A DNA stretch of 64,000 nt from Osmia lignaria lignaria (GCF_051020975.1 NC_135042.1:5045888-5109887); one strand, 5' to 3'. Counted from the stretch's first letter, positions 12,401 through 26,300 are shown. Notes: generated by a model from the sequence alone, not told the origin. Made by a program: numbers and translations.

Positions 12401-15400
12401 TCGAGCAAACTGGTGGATACTTTGTTGTTAACAAAGGAAGCTGATCGCGAGAGGATCGTCGTCGTTGGAACAGGGTGCAGGTTAGTGAACGTGAGAAGAG
12501 TCTGGAAGATGAAAACGAAGGTGTTTGGGTGATCATTAAGTGAATTAATTATGACGATGGGGGTGGTTTGAGTTTCCTGGAGGAAAATTCCAATCGAAGG
12601 GGTTTCTTTTGTTTGGAGATCAAGTATTATGAGAAAAAGATAGTTTTATATTTGTGGATAATTATTAAAGATCGTTTTAGAATCACCATATGTTTTTGCT
12701 TTTCTTTCGATTACATCCAACATTAAGGACGATGTAAGAATAAAGAAATATTGACGTAAAACTTTCTTACTCAGGAGAAACGGAGAATCATTGCAATAAT
12801 TGTTTATATTCACGCAACGTACGAGATTATTTCATAAAAACAAAACTAAAATGAACATTTTTTAATGCTTAAATTCAAAGCATGTCGAAATTCTTGTTTT
12901 TAATGTCGAAAGTATCAAAATGAAGTAACAGGTATCAGAGACTAGATCATTATGTAATTTCTTTCTCACTGATCGATATATAGAAGGAATAATTAACAAA
13001 AATATTTCATTCACAAACAGCTATTACCTCCAATGGTCATTTGAAAGTTATCAAGATTACTTTAGTCAAGAACGCCATTAAATTGATTATCATACTTCAT
13101 TAGCCATTCACTTAAGTTTGGAAGATTCTTTCCTCATCGAGAAATATCTACAATCAACAGTTTCACTAATTAGTCTTGAATTAAATAACATTCAATTTCC
13201 GTAAACAAACTTAAGCAAATCAACGAGAATTTACAAAAGAATTCATTCACGATTAATAAATCATTCGCTGAAGAAAAATTCCACGGAAGAATATCATTGT
13301 TCGAGATCTTGTATGCAGAAACAAGAATCAAGAACGATGATCGTGACCTGATTTCCTGGACATCATGGAGTTTTACGATCATTATCATTCATAGATACAT
13401 CGATCCTCCGCGAGGAATTTCAAGAACGTTAGAAGATTCATCCACCGAAACTTCCTACTGTTATTTTGTAATTTAATTAGAAACAATTGACGCGTCAACG
13501 AGATCAAGATAATTACCGATCAAGGATATATCTCGCGTGTGTAGATGAAAATAAGAGTATTCCACGTGTTTACGCGATGTGCATTCGAAAATGCAAATCG
13601 ATCAAGACGATCCGGTCGTTTTTTCCTTCTTTGAAAAATCCTCGTCGTAGCGGTGGATAAAAAATATTTTGCAAACGCTACAAGTAATGTCGGAGAACGA
13701 TTTCGTTGCGTTGGTGTTTAATTCAAGGATATCCGGATCCGAGGCTTATGAAAACTTGAAATGGTCAGTGTTGAAATCGTTTTGAAAACAGAGGATTGAA
13801 TTCGTTCGTGTTGGAGCTCTCTTTGTTAATATAAAAAAGATAAGCCGGGGAAATTAAATTCTCTTATTTCTTTTGTATTATTCTACTTTCATTCTGGATC
13901 ATTTAAAAATTTCACGAGACCGAACCTTCGAAACCCGATAACACATTTCACTCGGTTTCACAAGGATTTCTCCCGGTGTCTTTTGTTTCTTTACGAGAGC
14001 CGACTGATTGCGAAAGATGAGTCTATCTAAGGTTACGTCTAATCACTTTCCATTCCTTAGGACTTTCGCGTGTTTACAGATGAATCGTGACTTTTTCAAT
14101 GAACTTGTACGTACACCTCGGCCTCCAATATCCGAGGAAATCGAGGACACTTGTTAATCAGTTCTCGATCGATCTATTTTTACCAATTAATATTTGCCTA
14201 ATCATTTTCTAGATGTTTTTTCCTACTATTTTGTTATTCAACGTCTCATAATGATTACTGAAAATGGTTTTGTTCTCGTTACGTGTATAAAATGTTACAT
14301 ACTAGTTTCTGTAATAATGGTAAAAAGCGTATGCTTAAGATGCACGTTAACTCGATTCGTAAAAAGTTTGCACGAAACGTATTCAGATCGTGGATATTTG
14401 CATTTAATCAGATCGAGTATTGCATAAGCTTAAAACGAGGCTGGTATAAGTTATAAATCTGTATAGCACGTGGAATTATTTATGATAAATTGCAGTGAAA
14501 TTGAATAGCTTTTAAAATATCCAAGCGACAGGAAAAGAAAAATTCAACGAAGATTTAAATATGTTAATCTATTCGTCGAATGTTTCAAATCTTTCGTAGG
14601 GACACATTCGATTTCAAAACTTAATGAACGATCAATTTATCCAAATTGTTACGTAACAAGGACAAACCCATATTTCGAAATTTATGAATATTTAATCCAT
14701 AGAAAAATACGTCCGATTGCACAAGAAAACGCATTACTCACTCTCTATAAATTCACCTTTCGTTACATGACCGCAACGTTTCTCTTTGACCAAAAAAACG
14801 AAAATATCCCTTTCATCCAAAATAAAAACAACAGCTGCTTAAAAATTATGCGAATCAAGTTTCTGTTTTGTCTGTTTAGTAAATATGTATATAGACCGTG
14901 GTTGCAAAACGCGTTTGTTTAATTTCGATTACTTAAAACGAGGTCAGTTGTAATAAGTTACACATCCGTAGTGTCGACATTACTTCTCGCGACCGACAGT
15001 CATCACATATTATTAAAAAAGAAAATAATAATAGAATCTGCTAATACTCTAATTATTCCGGAAAGTTGACTTTTGAAAAAATCACAGAAAATCACGTAGA
15101 TGCAATAGTGACCCAAATTTAATCGTTCTTTTGAAAAGAGATTATGTGTCCCTGAAGGGTCCATTCGACCCGACTGGCACGTCTCGCGTGTCCGGTTTCT
15201 CGGCCGTAATTGCGCAACAAGGTCGGACGATTTTTATTTGAAAAAACGAAAGCGAAGGATATGGAAAAAGATCGAAAGGGTCGGTTTTTGAAGCGCCAAA
15301 GAGCTCCGGATAGTCGCGGGTAAATTGAACGCTCTGATCGGAACGAAAGCCGATTGCACGTGTTCGAAACCACCTCGCTCGGTTGGCCTGCAGCAGCCGG

Positions 15401-16330
15401 AGATAGGTGAGAGTTTGTTACAACGTTACATCACTGACGAATCGCACGCGACGCCATCGATTACGTATAAACAAGTCCTTTCGTTCGCTCCGGGTTCTTT
15501 GAAATAATTTGGGGTCACCCTATTCTTTAAGAGCAGGTTTATGTACGATAATTTTGGCAAAATGATCTTATCAGACTTATGAGATTCTATGTAATATTTT
15601 TGGAAAAATTGACGTCATTTGTCTGATGTTCTTTTTATGCAAGATTTGCGGAAGAATCGACGTCACCTTTTTTTATGGTTGAAAATATAGAAGAGTGAAT
15701 TTATGATAATTTCTGTCTTTTTTTAAAACTGCTGTTATGTAAGATTTTCAGAAAAACCTGAACTTCCAGAAAGATATTCCTAACATTTTTCTAAGAAACA
15801 GAGCTTTCGTTGAAGAACAAATCACGATGATTCAACTATGAAAGTTCCTTTAAATATGCGACGTAAATCAAGAAATAGCTACGGTGCGAGTACTTTTACC
15901 AAGTCATTACCTCTTGCTCACCTGTCGTTTCAACTAGGAAGTATCTAAAATCTCTGTCGATGAATTTAAATGTCCAGTCTAATAAAAACGTGCTATTATT
16001 CCCAACATCTTAACAATCATCGATGCAGTAAAAAGGATCTCTTGTTTTTTAACCCGGTAAACAGAGATCAGTCATTAATCGTTTCTACAGAAATGTAAAT
16101 TCTTTAACGCAAAGACGTGGATGAGCAAAAAGTAGTAAAATAATTAGCAAGTATGTTCATGAATGTTGCGTATGAAGATCTTCTTTTTTCTCCATCATCG
16201 ATAACAACATGATTGTTAATTTTGCAAAAAATGTTTGACATTTTCAAGCAGACTGACGTTATTCAAATACAATGCGCAACATTTATGAATCACTTTCACG
16301 GGAATATGAATTTCTTTTTCCCATTTTTAG
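6421..16330. other. Roughly 10 kb without a recognised gene
   Basis: I read both strands and found no conserved protein, RNA gene or complete transposon. The open frames are short and unlike known families. A less AT-rich island lies at about 11940-12540, and a donor-like site ends a GC-richer stretch near 15405. Because the ABCH coding exon at 16331 starts with a splice acceptor just before its ATG, 5' untranslated exons and promoters of that gene probably lie here. TGACGTCA (CRE/ATF-like) palindromes occur near 7460 and 15610. Confidence 0.5.
11940..12540 (+). promoter_or_regulatory. Candidate promoter / 5' exon island upstream of the ABCH gene
   Basis: This stretch is richer in G, C and CpG than its surroundings and holds a TCAGT initiator-like motif near 12049 and a possible donor (GCAG then GTTAGT) near 12480. 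It is a plausible first exon of the downstream transporter, but no transcript evidence is available from sequence alone. Confidence 0.25.
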
Positions 16331-16332
16331 AC

Positions 16333-19300
16333 ATGGAAACTGCCAGTAGCCCGCCGGTCGTACCGGCAGCATCCTTGGAACTAAAAACAAGAAGAGCACA
16401 GTTCCAAACACAGGTTTCGACTTTGGATACCAAACGAAAACAAGCGATATACGTGAGGAGAGCTTTCAAGAAATATGGCCCAAAGAGCAACCCCAATGTC
16501 ATTCTAGATGGGCTGAACATGACGGTGCCGAAAGGCACCATGTAAGTTCTGTTTAAAATATTTTACCTAATCATTAATATTCTATTCTATAACCCTAAGC
16601 TTATTTCATTGATGGTATCTCAAAGCCTTTAACATTAAATTAATATTTCCTACAGATACGGCCTGCTCGGGGCAAGTGGTTGTGGAAAGACTACGTTGCT
16701 CTCTTGCATCGTGGGTCGAAGACGTTTGAACTCTGGAGAGATCTGGGTCCTGGGTGGTCGACCAGGATCGAAAGGATCCGGTGTACCGGGTCCACGGGTT
16801 GGTTACATGCCGCAAGAGATTGCGTTGTACGGAGAATTTTCCATAAGAGAGACCTTCATTTATTTCGGCTGGTGTGCTGGAATGACGACGCAACAAGTGG
16901 ATGGAAAATTAGAATTTCTCATCAAGGTGGACGATACTAAACCCTTGTTAATTTCCAAACTTTTTTTTTAAAGATGATCAAGAATATTTGTTCATACAAA
17001 CCTTTTGAAACAGTTCTTGCAGCTGCCATCAGAAAATCGTTTGGTGAAGAACTTATCCGGTGGTCAACAGAGAAGGGTGTCCTTTGCGGTAGCACTTGTG
17101 GCCGATCCAGAATTGTTAATCTTAGACGAACCCACCGTGGGCGTGGATCCTGTTCTACGTCAAAGCATCTGGGATCACCTGGTCCAGGTGACGAAAGACG
17201 GGAATAAGACTATCATCATCACTACTCACTATATCGAGGAGACGAGGCAGGCTGGTATCATCGGTCTGATGAGGAGCGGTAAATTGTTGGCCGAAGAGTC
17301 ACCGGCAAGATTAATGGAAATGCTGAACGTGGATAGTCTAGAGGCTGTGTTCTTGAAGCTCAGCAAACGACAGAACATGGGTCTTCGAAGAAGAAGCAGC
17401 ATCCTTAGCAGCGTCACTGGCGTCCCTCCAGAAGTTGTACGATATTTCTTTTATAACAATGATACCCTTGAAAAATGATGAAATTGTTTTGTAAGTATGA
17501 TTGATTGTTACTCAGGATGCAGATGACGAGATGAGCGGTGAATTTGGTGATAACGTCAGTCTTTCTAGTCGAAGAAGAAGCGTTGCCGTCGACGATGGAA
17601 TTGTAATTTTTCATTTTTCTTATTTCAATGTATTCCTCATTGGGTGAATTTGTGTGCAAGCATTTTGATGAACAGGTGCCAGAGCTACCGCCGGAAGAGA
17701 AAGGTCCCTCGAAAATCCAGATGATCGATCCTCAGCACATGAAGGCACTCGTATGGAAGAATTTCCTGTGGATGTGGCGAAACGTAGGGTAGGTATAAAT
17801 TAAATTGACGTAATATAAAGTTAACAAATGAAAGCAATACCAAACTTAACTGTACTCCTAAATTGATTAGAAAAGAAGCTACACGTCTGATGCTCATTCT
17901 TTTCAGAATAATGTTATTCATCATCGGTCTTCCGGTCGTCCAGATCATTCTATTCTGTATTTCTATCGGGAAAGATCCAAAGGGCTTAAATATAGCAATA
18001 GTGAACCACGAGCTGAACAATAGTATGGACCCTTGTATACCAACAGATGGATGTAACTGGTCTCTGTTAAGCTGTCGGTTCTTAAAACATCTAGAGGATC
18101 GGTCGATAGACCTTATATCGTATAAGAATGAAATGGAAGCTAGAGAAGCTGTTGAAAACGGCAATGCTTGGGGTGCCATAACTTTTCCATCCAATTACTC
18201 TGATTCTCTTTGGGCGAGATTCGAGGAAGGCAAGGATGTGGCTGAATGGGATGTCACGTACTCGACCATGGAGATAGTCATGGATATGTCCAGTGAGTTT
18301 ATCGAAACATAAATGTCTTTCGTCAATTATATCAATTCTTGATTCTTTTACAAAATATTATATTTCTTGTAATCTTTCTTCAGACCAGCAGATCGGCCAA
18401 CTTCTTCAGAGGGATTTTTATATATCGTATCAGAACTTCGCTCGCGAAGTGACGGTAGCTTGTAATTACAGCAAAAAATACGCGAATATACCGGTGGAAG
18501 TAAGTCGAGCGATTGTACAGAAGAACTGTAATTATTAATGACAATTTGTAATAACATGTTTTTCAATGTACAGTTCGAACAGCCGATCTACGGTCCTCTG
18601 GAGCCCAATTTCACAGATTTCGCCGCACCTGGAATCATTTTAACGTGAGCATCTGAACGCGAATGGTAAATGTAATTTGTGTAATAACAATGTGTATTAC
18701 AGGATCCTTTTCTTCTTATCGGTCGCTCTAACTTCTGGTGCCATGTTGTTAGAAAGAAACGAGGGTCTCCTCGAAAGGAGTTTAGTCTCTGGTAATTAAG
18801 AGTTATCATCAAGTAGGAACATTTCATCAGAATACCAATATACTTATTGATTTTCCATCGACAGGTCTTACTGGACCAGAAATCCTTTTCGCTCAAGTTA
18901 TAACTCAATTCGTAGTAATGGTAGGGCAAACAGTGATGGTTCTAATATGTGCGTTTGTGGTGTTCAACATTACATGTGAGGGTAACATTGGTTGGATCAC
19001 CACGTTGACTGTTCTAACTGGGCTGTGTGGAATGTGTTTCGGTAAGGACGTTGTTCATAAAAATAATCATGATCTAATCCTTTAAAAAGATTATCCTGTA
19101 ACATGAATTTTTTAGGATTCGTTATTGCTTGTGCCTGCGACAACGAAAGGAGTGCCACTTATATGGCAATGGGTTCTTTCCTACCCATCGTGATGCTGTG
19201 TGGAATAATTTGGCCCATCGAAGGAATGCATACTGTATTAAAATGCATTAGCTTCGTCCTCCCTCTTACGAAGAGCACAGAGTCAATGAGAGCTATGCTA

Positions 19301-19417
19301 GCTAGGGGATGGTCAATTTCGAATTCCACCGTCTACAATGGTTTCATTTCCACATTCATCTGGATATGCATCTTCATGACTCTCTCGTTACTGCTGCTTA
19401 AATTTAAAAAGGGATAA
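16333..19417 (+). CDS. ABCH-type ABC half-transporter
   Basis: Eleven coding exons (16333-16541, 16656-16926, 17014-17436, 17516-17602, 17676-17788, 17871-18292, 18384-18499, 18574-18644, 18703-18791, 18865-19041, 19116-19417) join in frame to 759 codons. The N-terminal nucleotide-binding domain has Walker A GASGCGKT (about 75-82), signature LSGGQQ (174-179), Walker B LLILDEP (194-200) and the H-loop His232. An ABC2-type membrane domain follows: a first helix about 374-400, a large extracellular loop with several Cys, then a cluster of helices to the C-terminus. Domain order and length fit arthropod ABCH proteins (Drosophila snustorr/oskyddad relatives), which help build the lipid barrier of the cuticle at the apical membrane; ABCG is less likely. 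The donor after 16926 (GTGGAC) is weak but required for frame. An acceptor two bases before the ATG implies a spliced 5' UTR. Confidence 0.9.
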
Positions 19418-20013
19418 AAATTCTTCCCGAGTTATAGATTGAACTGCATGATTAGCTGTTATTTGAGAAAATTATTCTATTAAACAGACTGTATAATGTC
19501 GAAACTATTCGACTAATTTACTGTATTTTGGAGTAAGAGTGAATGAAACTGCATCATAGATGATGCAATGTACGTTTTTGCTCAATACAATTGTATTTAT
19601 TACATCAACTACCGTGGTGTCACGGGATCGTGATGGTATTATTTGTACAGTGCAGACATAAGTAGATGATAAATTAAACCTATAGCTATGCAATCTTTAT
19701 TCATTATAATAATTTTTTAATTAATATTGTACTATAAGTAGAGTTATAGTATTTTTTTTTTATGAGCTTATAATAAATATTATGTATATAGGAATGTATG
19801 TACTAAATAATTAGTGAATAATTACTAGTTTGCTGTTTGTACATGTAAATGGAAGAAAGGACAAATAGGGACAAGATACTTTAATAAATAGCAATGTATA
19901 AACAAAACTATAAAAAGGTTGTATTTATAATACAGTGAGATCTATCTCATAAAAAATATCGTTTATAAATATTATTTTATGTACATTATTAATGCTATTT
20001 ATAGTTAATTTAC
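19418..20013. other. Convergent 3' ends of the ABCH gene and ERCC1
   Basis: This AT-rich 3' untranslated and intergenic sequence contains AATAAA on the plus strand at 19772-19777 and 19883-19888, suitable as polyadenylation signals of the transporter. ERCC1 ends from the other side at 20014. Nothing else is visible. Confidence 0.6.
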
Positions 20014-21041
20014 TTATTTTGAAGAACGTAAAAATTGTTCATGTAATACCTTATGAATTCGTTCTGCCTTCTGTATTCCAATACCTGGACAAAGAGCCAA
20101 TGTATTTGGTTGTGTTTTTATCAAATTACTTAAAGTACCAAAAGTTGATAACAAAGTTGTAGCATCTGTTTTATTAACTGATCTTATTGTTGTCAAAGCA
20201 TTAACCAACTGAAAAATTACAGAAAAATTCTTCAATTAATAAAAAAATATCCTTAATATTTTAAAAAATGTACTACATGTATACCTTCTGATATGGTGCT
20301 GAATCACTACGCTCCATAATTGCATCAGGTGGTTTATTCTCATAAATCTTGTATGTTTCAATAATTCTTCCAGCATCTTCTGCATTCCATGCTAACATTA
20401 ATGTCAAATCAGCAAGAATACAAACCCTTGTTAAATGTTTCAAAGCATGATGAGGATCTGCCACATCTACCTATTTTTTCAATATATATAAATTCTTGTT
20501 AAACAAGTACAACATAATAAAAATGATAAAAATAACCTGAACTAAAAGCACTCTCAGATTATACATGCTTCCCAAAGATTTCAGACGTTCATGGATATAG
20601 TCTGGATTAAGTTGATGGTACCGTATTGATAAGAAGAGAGCACAACTGGTTTTTCCCATTACATAGTCTGGTATAATTTCTGAGTACTCCCAAGGAACAT
20701 TTGTTATATATTTCAACAATGGATTGCCTTTCTAAAAAACAATTGCTATTTGTAAAATATTATTAAAAATACAAAGACTCTTATTAACATACCTGTTTGA
20801 AATTGACTATAACTGTATTAAACTTTGAAGGACCCTTAGTCCTGGAAGGTCCAGGCATTTCTTCTTTAAAAAATTCAGATTTCTTTAATTCGGTAGATGC
20901 AGCTGTATGAAATATTAATATTTTGATTCTTAGTGCATATAAGTATTAACATAGTCATATATTAATATGTAACTCACATGGAAAAGAATCAATTTTTGAT
21001 TGTTTAGAAGTAGAAACATCATTATCATTTTCTTCTTCCAT
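20014..21041 (-). CDS. ERCC1: DNA excision repair protein ERCC1
   Basis: Non-catalytic partner of the XPF endonuclease; the heterodimer makes the 5' incision in nucleotide excision repair and acts in crosslink repair. Five minus-strand coding exons, 21041-20978, 20902-20793, 20731-20537, 20470-20285 and 20208-20014, join in phase to about 249 codons, a little shorter than the human protein. The start ATG opens an acidic, disordered N-terminus. The central nuclease-like domain follows (VIVNFKQKGNPLLKYITNV, then WEYSEIIPDYV, then LRYHQLNP-like SIRYHQLNPDYI and LRVLLVQVD). It lacks an active ERKXXXD motif, as expected for ERCC1. The C-terminal tandem helix-hairpin-helix domain contains LCPGIGIQKAERIHKVLHE. 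It is divergent from STAMBP, with 459 bp between the start codons. Confidence 0.96.
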
Positions 21042-21500
21042 TGTATCTATATTTTTGAATCCTGATTACTGATTCTCCAATCACACAAGTTATACAGGAA
21101 CTGCAAATGATCATATATATATCATTATACCATATAACATCATATACATACATTTCTATGCATACTATCTGTGATTTTTTGTTATAATCCTTTATCTAAT
21201 TTATCTAATCAGCAAGAATAAAAACTCTACTATCAGTAAATATTCCAACAAGTAGTAGTACTTTTTATATTTCTATTGGTAACACTGACAATTGACAACA
21301 TCTAATGACATATTAACTTGACACATTTTTATAATCAAGTGCCTTGTTATTTTTATTATATATATTTTTGAAAGCATGTTATGGCTAAAATGGGATAAAT
21401 ATTCATGTGTATTTTAAAGCTTACACAAATCAATAGCAGTAAATCTTAGTAAATGTAACTGAAAATTAATATATACTTAAGTCATAACCTAAACTTTTTA
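21042..21500. promoter_or_regulatory. Shared divergent promoter region of ERCC1 and STAMBP
   Basis: The two start codons face away from each other across 459 AT-rich bases with no intervening gene, so the interval must hold both 5' UTRs and probably a bidirectional promoter. I see no clear TATA box or initiator that would fix either start site. Confidence 0.6.
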
Positions 21501-23304
21501 ATGAACAAGGAAAAGTCAGAAACTAAAGTCATGAAACATACTCCTTGGAAGGATGTTGGTATAACAGATCCTCGAACACGTTTAAAGTCTCTTTCTGATC
21601 ATGCTTCCAATGTAGAAATAGACCGTAACATTCGACCACACAGGTATTCAACTTTTGTCAAAATAATATACAAATTTCTATCATATAACTTCCTATTATT
21701 ATGTCAACTGACAATCTTAATATCATACGTTTCTTTTATTCTCAGGTATTATCGTTCTGGTGTAGAGATGATTAGAATGGCAGACATGTACATGAAAGAA
21801 GATGGTCTTGAATATGCATACTTTTTGTATGTTAAATTCATAACGTAAGATATATTTCCAATTTCTCTATGCGGTACTTAATACAAAGTAATTTAGTGAA
21901 TTTGATAAAGGTATCTATTGCAACAGGATTTTTGTTGAGAAAATAAGAAGTCATCCACAATATCATACAGTACCAATAAAAGACAAGGAACAGAATCAAG
22001 AAACTTTACGTAAAGTAATTCCTAAAGCTGAAGAGCTAAAGAAACAATTATTAGAGCAATACCAAGTAGAATTAAATAAATACTTAGCAGATGTAAAGGA
22101 AAGAGAAAGAATTGAGAAAGAAAGATTAAAACAAGAGGAACTGGAAAAGTAATATATAATATTTTAGATATTGTTGTATAATACTTAGATAGTATTTACA
22201 TATATGAATTGTTCGTTTAGGTTGAAAGAAGAGGAGGAAAGAAAGAACAAACAAGCTGCATTGGCAGCTGTTAAAGCAGCAAAAGCTGCTATGAGTACAA
22301 TTCTATCATCTCCTGAAGAAAATAAACTTAAAGTAGTTCCTAGTCTACCAAAATCATTAAGTCCCGATAAAGCAGCAGTTAGTGCTGATATATCCAAGGG
22401 AAAGTTAGTATAAAAAAATTATTCAGTTTTTATAGAATTTTATGAAAAACATAAAATTATAAAATTTATATTTTTCAGAAGAATGCCTACTATAGATCGT
22501 TCAACAAAGCCCTCGATGCTTATGAGCGATAGTTTTACTTTACGTGATGTCGTGTTGCCAACTAAATTAATGCGTAGTTTTCTCTTGTTGGCTTTCGCTA
22601 ATACCGCAAATAATAAGGAAACCTGTGGTATTCTAGCAGGCAAATTAGAACGAAATAAATTAGTAGTTACGCATTTATTAATTCCTGAACAAACTGGGTC
22701 TCCAGATTCCTGTCTAACACATAACGAAGAAGATATATTTGATTACCAGGATCAACATAACTTAATAACCCTTGGTTGGATACACGTATGTAACTACTCT
22801 ATTACTTAAAAAATGCAGAAAATTGGAGTTAAGAGAATATGACAATAGAAAAGATAATTGTACTTCACAGACGCATCCAACGCAGACTGCATTTCTGTCT
22901 AGTGTTGATCTTCATACACATTGTTCATATCAACTTATGATGGCAGAAGCAATAGCCATTGTTTGTGCACCAAAATATGACGAGTAAGTTGAAAATATAA
23001 ATTTGAAGTAGCATTTACTCTGGCTAATAAAATTTATCTCTATCTTCCCTTTTGTCTTAGGACAGGACTTTTTATTTTAACTCCAGAATATGGATTAGAT
23101 TTTATTGCTAATTGTAGAGAAACAGGGTTTCATCCCCACCCGACTGAACCACCGTTGTACACGGTAATTATTATCTAGATAAATATAATACGCATATGTA
23201 TTATTTGTTGTATACATTGAGAAATACTTTCTTTTCAGAAAGCAAAGCACTGTAAATTAGATGTAAATGCAGCCTTAGAAGTAGTGGACTTAAGAAGAAA
23301 ATGA
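21501..23304 (+). CDS. STAMBP: STAMBP/AMSH K63-specific deubiquitinase
   Basis: JAMM metalloprotease that trims K63-linked ubiquitin at endosomes, working with ESCRT-0. Eight exons (21501-21643, 21746-21844, 21927-22148, 22221-22403, 22479-22785, 22871-22983, 23061-23163, 23239-23304) join to 411 codons; human STAMBP has 424. An N-terminal USP8-dimerisation/MIT-like helical domain (about 1-110) is followed by a strongly charged coiled coil (about 110-185, KERERIEKERLKQEELEK) and a linker. The MPN+ domain then has catalytic Glu263 in KETCGILAG and the zinc ligands His318, His320 and Asp331 in WIHTHPTQTAFLSSVD, so the enzyme should be active. The tail contains the family insertion region with TGLFILTPEYGLDFI. 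Possible polyadenylation signals AATAAA lie at 23600 and 23684. Confidence 0.96.
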
Positions 23305-26300
23305 CATCTTTCGGAAACATGCATATACATATGTGTATACATACATATGTATACCTTGTACAGGAAATTGTACATGTAACTGTGCAATGCAAAAAATTAA
23401 GCGAAAACAGTAAAAGATTACAAATACTTTTGCTTGAATATCACGTGAATGCAAAAAAGTAAATGTAATTTAACATTTCTGAAGTGTTCAATATTTTTCT
23501 GACAGAGCATTTAAACAATTAGCTGCATTTCTAACTAGTACCGTGTGTTTAAAATTATATCAATATAATAATTTCATAGAAAAAAGTTTGTTAATTACAA
23601 ATAAAACAATTCAGTATTTAAATATATCTAGTAATTATCGTAAATTTCTTATCGATTCAGTCGAGCTACACCTCGAGATAGAAAATAAAGGTACATGTTC
23701 AATCAAAAAATTTGAATAAACGTGGTGGAGTGTAAAATCTGTCTATACATTTACGTGCCTTTCATGAAGAAAGATAATAGTGTTCATAACGTCATGCTGA
23801 TTACATCAAGTATGTCCAATCAACGATTGTAGACACTGCACATTCATTCAATAAGACCGTTTCATTACGTAAAATCGTAATTGAGGAATCAATAAATGCA
23901 TTGACCTATTATGCTAGTCATAACTTAATAAACAAAGCTTTTTATGAAATTGATTGATATTCCAGAATTAGTGTATCAAATTATGTGATGCTTTGTTGTG
24001 TCTTCTTTTCAGTATAATTCTGTACTTTCAAATTGTACGGTACAATTAGATGCTGTGTGTTAATACCCATGTAAAAGGTTTTTACCTGATGCAGCTTTTG
24101 TAGGTTTAGAAATTCATTCAAGCGCGTTCCTATACAGGATCATGTTTGTCTTAAATGTGCAATATTTTGTATGTGTGATCTTAAAATCTTAGTAGTAACT
24201 TTCTACGATTTAATATGTAACAATCAGCTTTCGTTGTAATTAAAAACATTTTAAATACTAAACGTCCGAAAAATAATTTATTACAACATTGGCTGATCTA
24301 GATTCGTACAAAAGCAATGGTACACCTGAATGCTATAATTATAATTAGTAAATGAATACATGTGTTGGCGAACGATTTATAAAGAATGAATAAAATCATC
24401 GATTAATTTATCATAAAAATCTTTTGTTATTTATATTACAAATATTAATAAATATTTCTTTTTCTGTGATTATTATTATTATATCGTACACTGTACGAAA
24501 GCATTCCGTTCAAAAGCATTATTCACTCGTGAGAGTATAATAAAACTGGAATCGTTTACAAAGAATTAAAAAAAGACGAAACTATTCAAGCCCACTGCAC
24601 GGAATTCAAAAGAGAATCCATTGTAAGTACTAAGCGAGTACCTCGTGAGAATGCTTCTCGCCATTCACCTCTCTTCGCGTATATCGAATTACCTTCGTTG
24701 AAGGGTTTCGCGCTTTGCAGGGTTTTATCGACGGCAGGGTCAATCTATTTTTACGTGACGGCTTATGTGTTCTTCGTTTCAACGCTTGCTGGGCAAGCAT
24801 AAATCACGGTACGCGTAAGCATTCTCTTTATACAAGATCCTTCGGCCACGCAACTTTCGCTACGTCTTCCTTATTCGTTGCTTTTTCGTTTATTAACATT
24901 TAATGATTACCAAACACTAATTATTGAAATTATGCAACAACGAAAGCCTCCATTTCAAAATATGACACTAAGCTGAAAACTCGTGATACAAAGTTTAATA
25001 CTTGTCGCAATATTAGGATAAAAATTTATGCCGTGCTAAAAGTGATATCGCTTTTAACCAACACTAGAAACATGAATTCCAATCAAAAAAGCGGATGATG
25101 TCAGCAGCATCCGCTTTTATCTTGTATTCTTGATCGTATCGTTCCCGTGCTTAGCATAAGAAAAGAAAAGGTCTCATGGATCAATTCGCGTTCTCTCAAA
25201 TAACGTTTATGCAGCATTTTGATTAGGATACTTAGAGTGAAGTAATGAAACAATTTAGTAACTGAATTCTAGGATTCTCAGTATAACACACAGAAGCATC
25301 TAACATACTGTACAACTCGAAAATCTTCAAAAATGTAGAATTTAATCAGTTCACGGAGAAAGTAAACGAAATGCAAATACATTAGTCTCCTACCTTTCAA
25401 ATGGATTCGATGACGTATTAAAAGTCACAAGGTAAAACGCCTGTGACGTGTGCGTTGCCTCCTGTTACGTTGCCTTTAATCTCGTTACCGGTTTTTGCCA
25501 TTCGATATTGATCTGGTACAAGCCAGCGGGAATTTCAGCATACGTGATTTTATTCCAAGAATGTAGCCAAGCAGTGCGCTTCAAAATGAATAAGAATTAA
25601 TCTGTGATTATCTTAATCGTCGCGCGTTCATCGAGGGCCCAGAAATTATGTAACGAAATGCCGCGTTAATCGAACGATGCCAGAAACTCGGTACTTCGAT
25701 GGTAAGCAATTTACAGCGGCTGAAAAATTTTAAAATTTCTTCAGTAAAATTGAAAACACAATGAAATTAGTATTTAGCGACATATGAAACACTTCCGTAA
25801 GCTACTGGATAATGTTGCTATACTTAACTTCACAACAGTCGTCAAATTACTCTTATCGTTAACCGAAAGGATTCAATAACTAACGATTGCATCTGTGATT
25901 TGCATTTGTATCAACAATGAAAATTAGTCGAGTTGAACTATAATTTAAATTGTCATCGTAGATGTTACAGGAAAGCAGGAAGCCGGTAGGAACAGAAATG
26001 ATTCGAGCGTTCATGTTCTCCTTATACTTCAAAAAGCGTTTACTTTGTTCTTGCTTCGATCAACGTTGTAGATTGAATACGATTCAAAGCCGTCTTACTT
26101 CAAAAATAGTCCGGGAATATGTTACCATTCAACCTGAAACGAAATGGTTTTTCAAATATTGATTTTAACTCTGACTTGATTGTTCTGAGTAATTGTTAAA
26201 ACTTCTTTATCTGTAAGATTATAACGCTTATGCAAACGAACTTCACATAAGTCAACTGATAAGTGGCTACCAACGAATTACATTGAAAACTTGTTCACTT

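Noticed and set aside
11937..12536. Several overlapping open frames on both strands
   Set aside because: They arise from the GC-richer island; none has family resemblance and they contradict each other in strand and frame. It is more likely a 5' UTR or promoter.
16974..17013. Reading through the weak donor after 16926 in the ABCH gene
   Set aside because: Read-through meets a stop at 16969 and loses the alignment of EFLIK to FLQLPSENR. Splicing 16926 to 17014 restores the family sequence.
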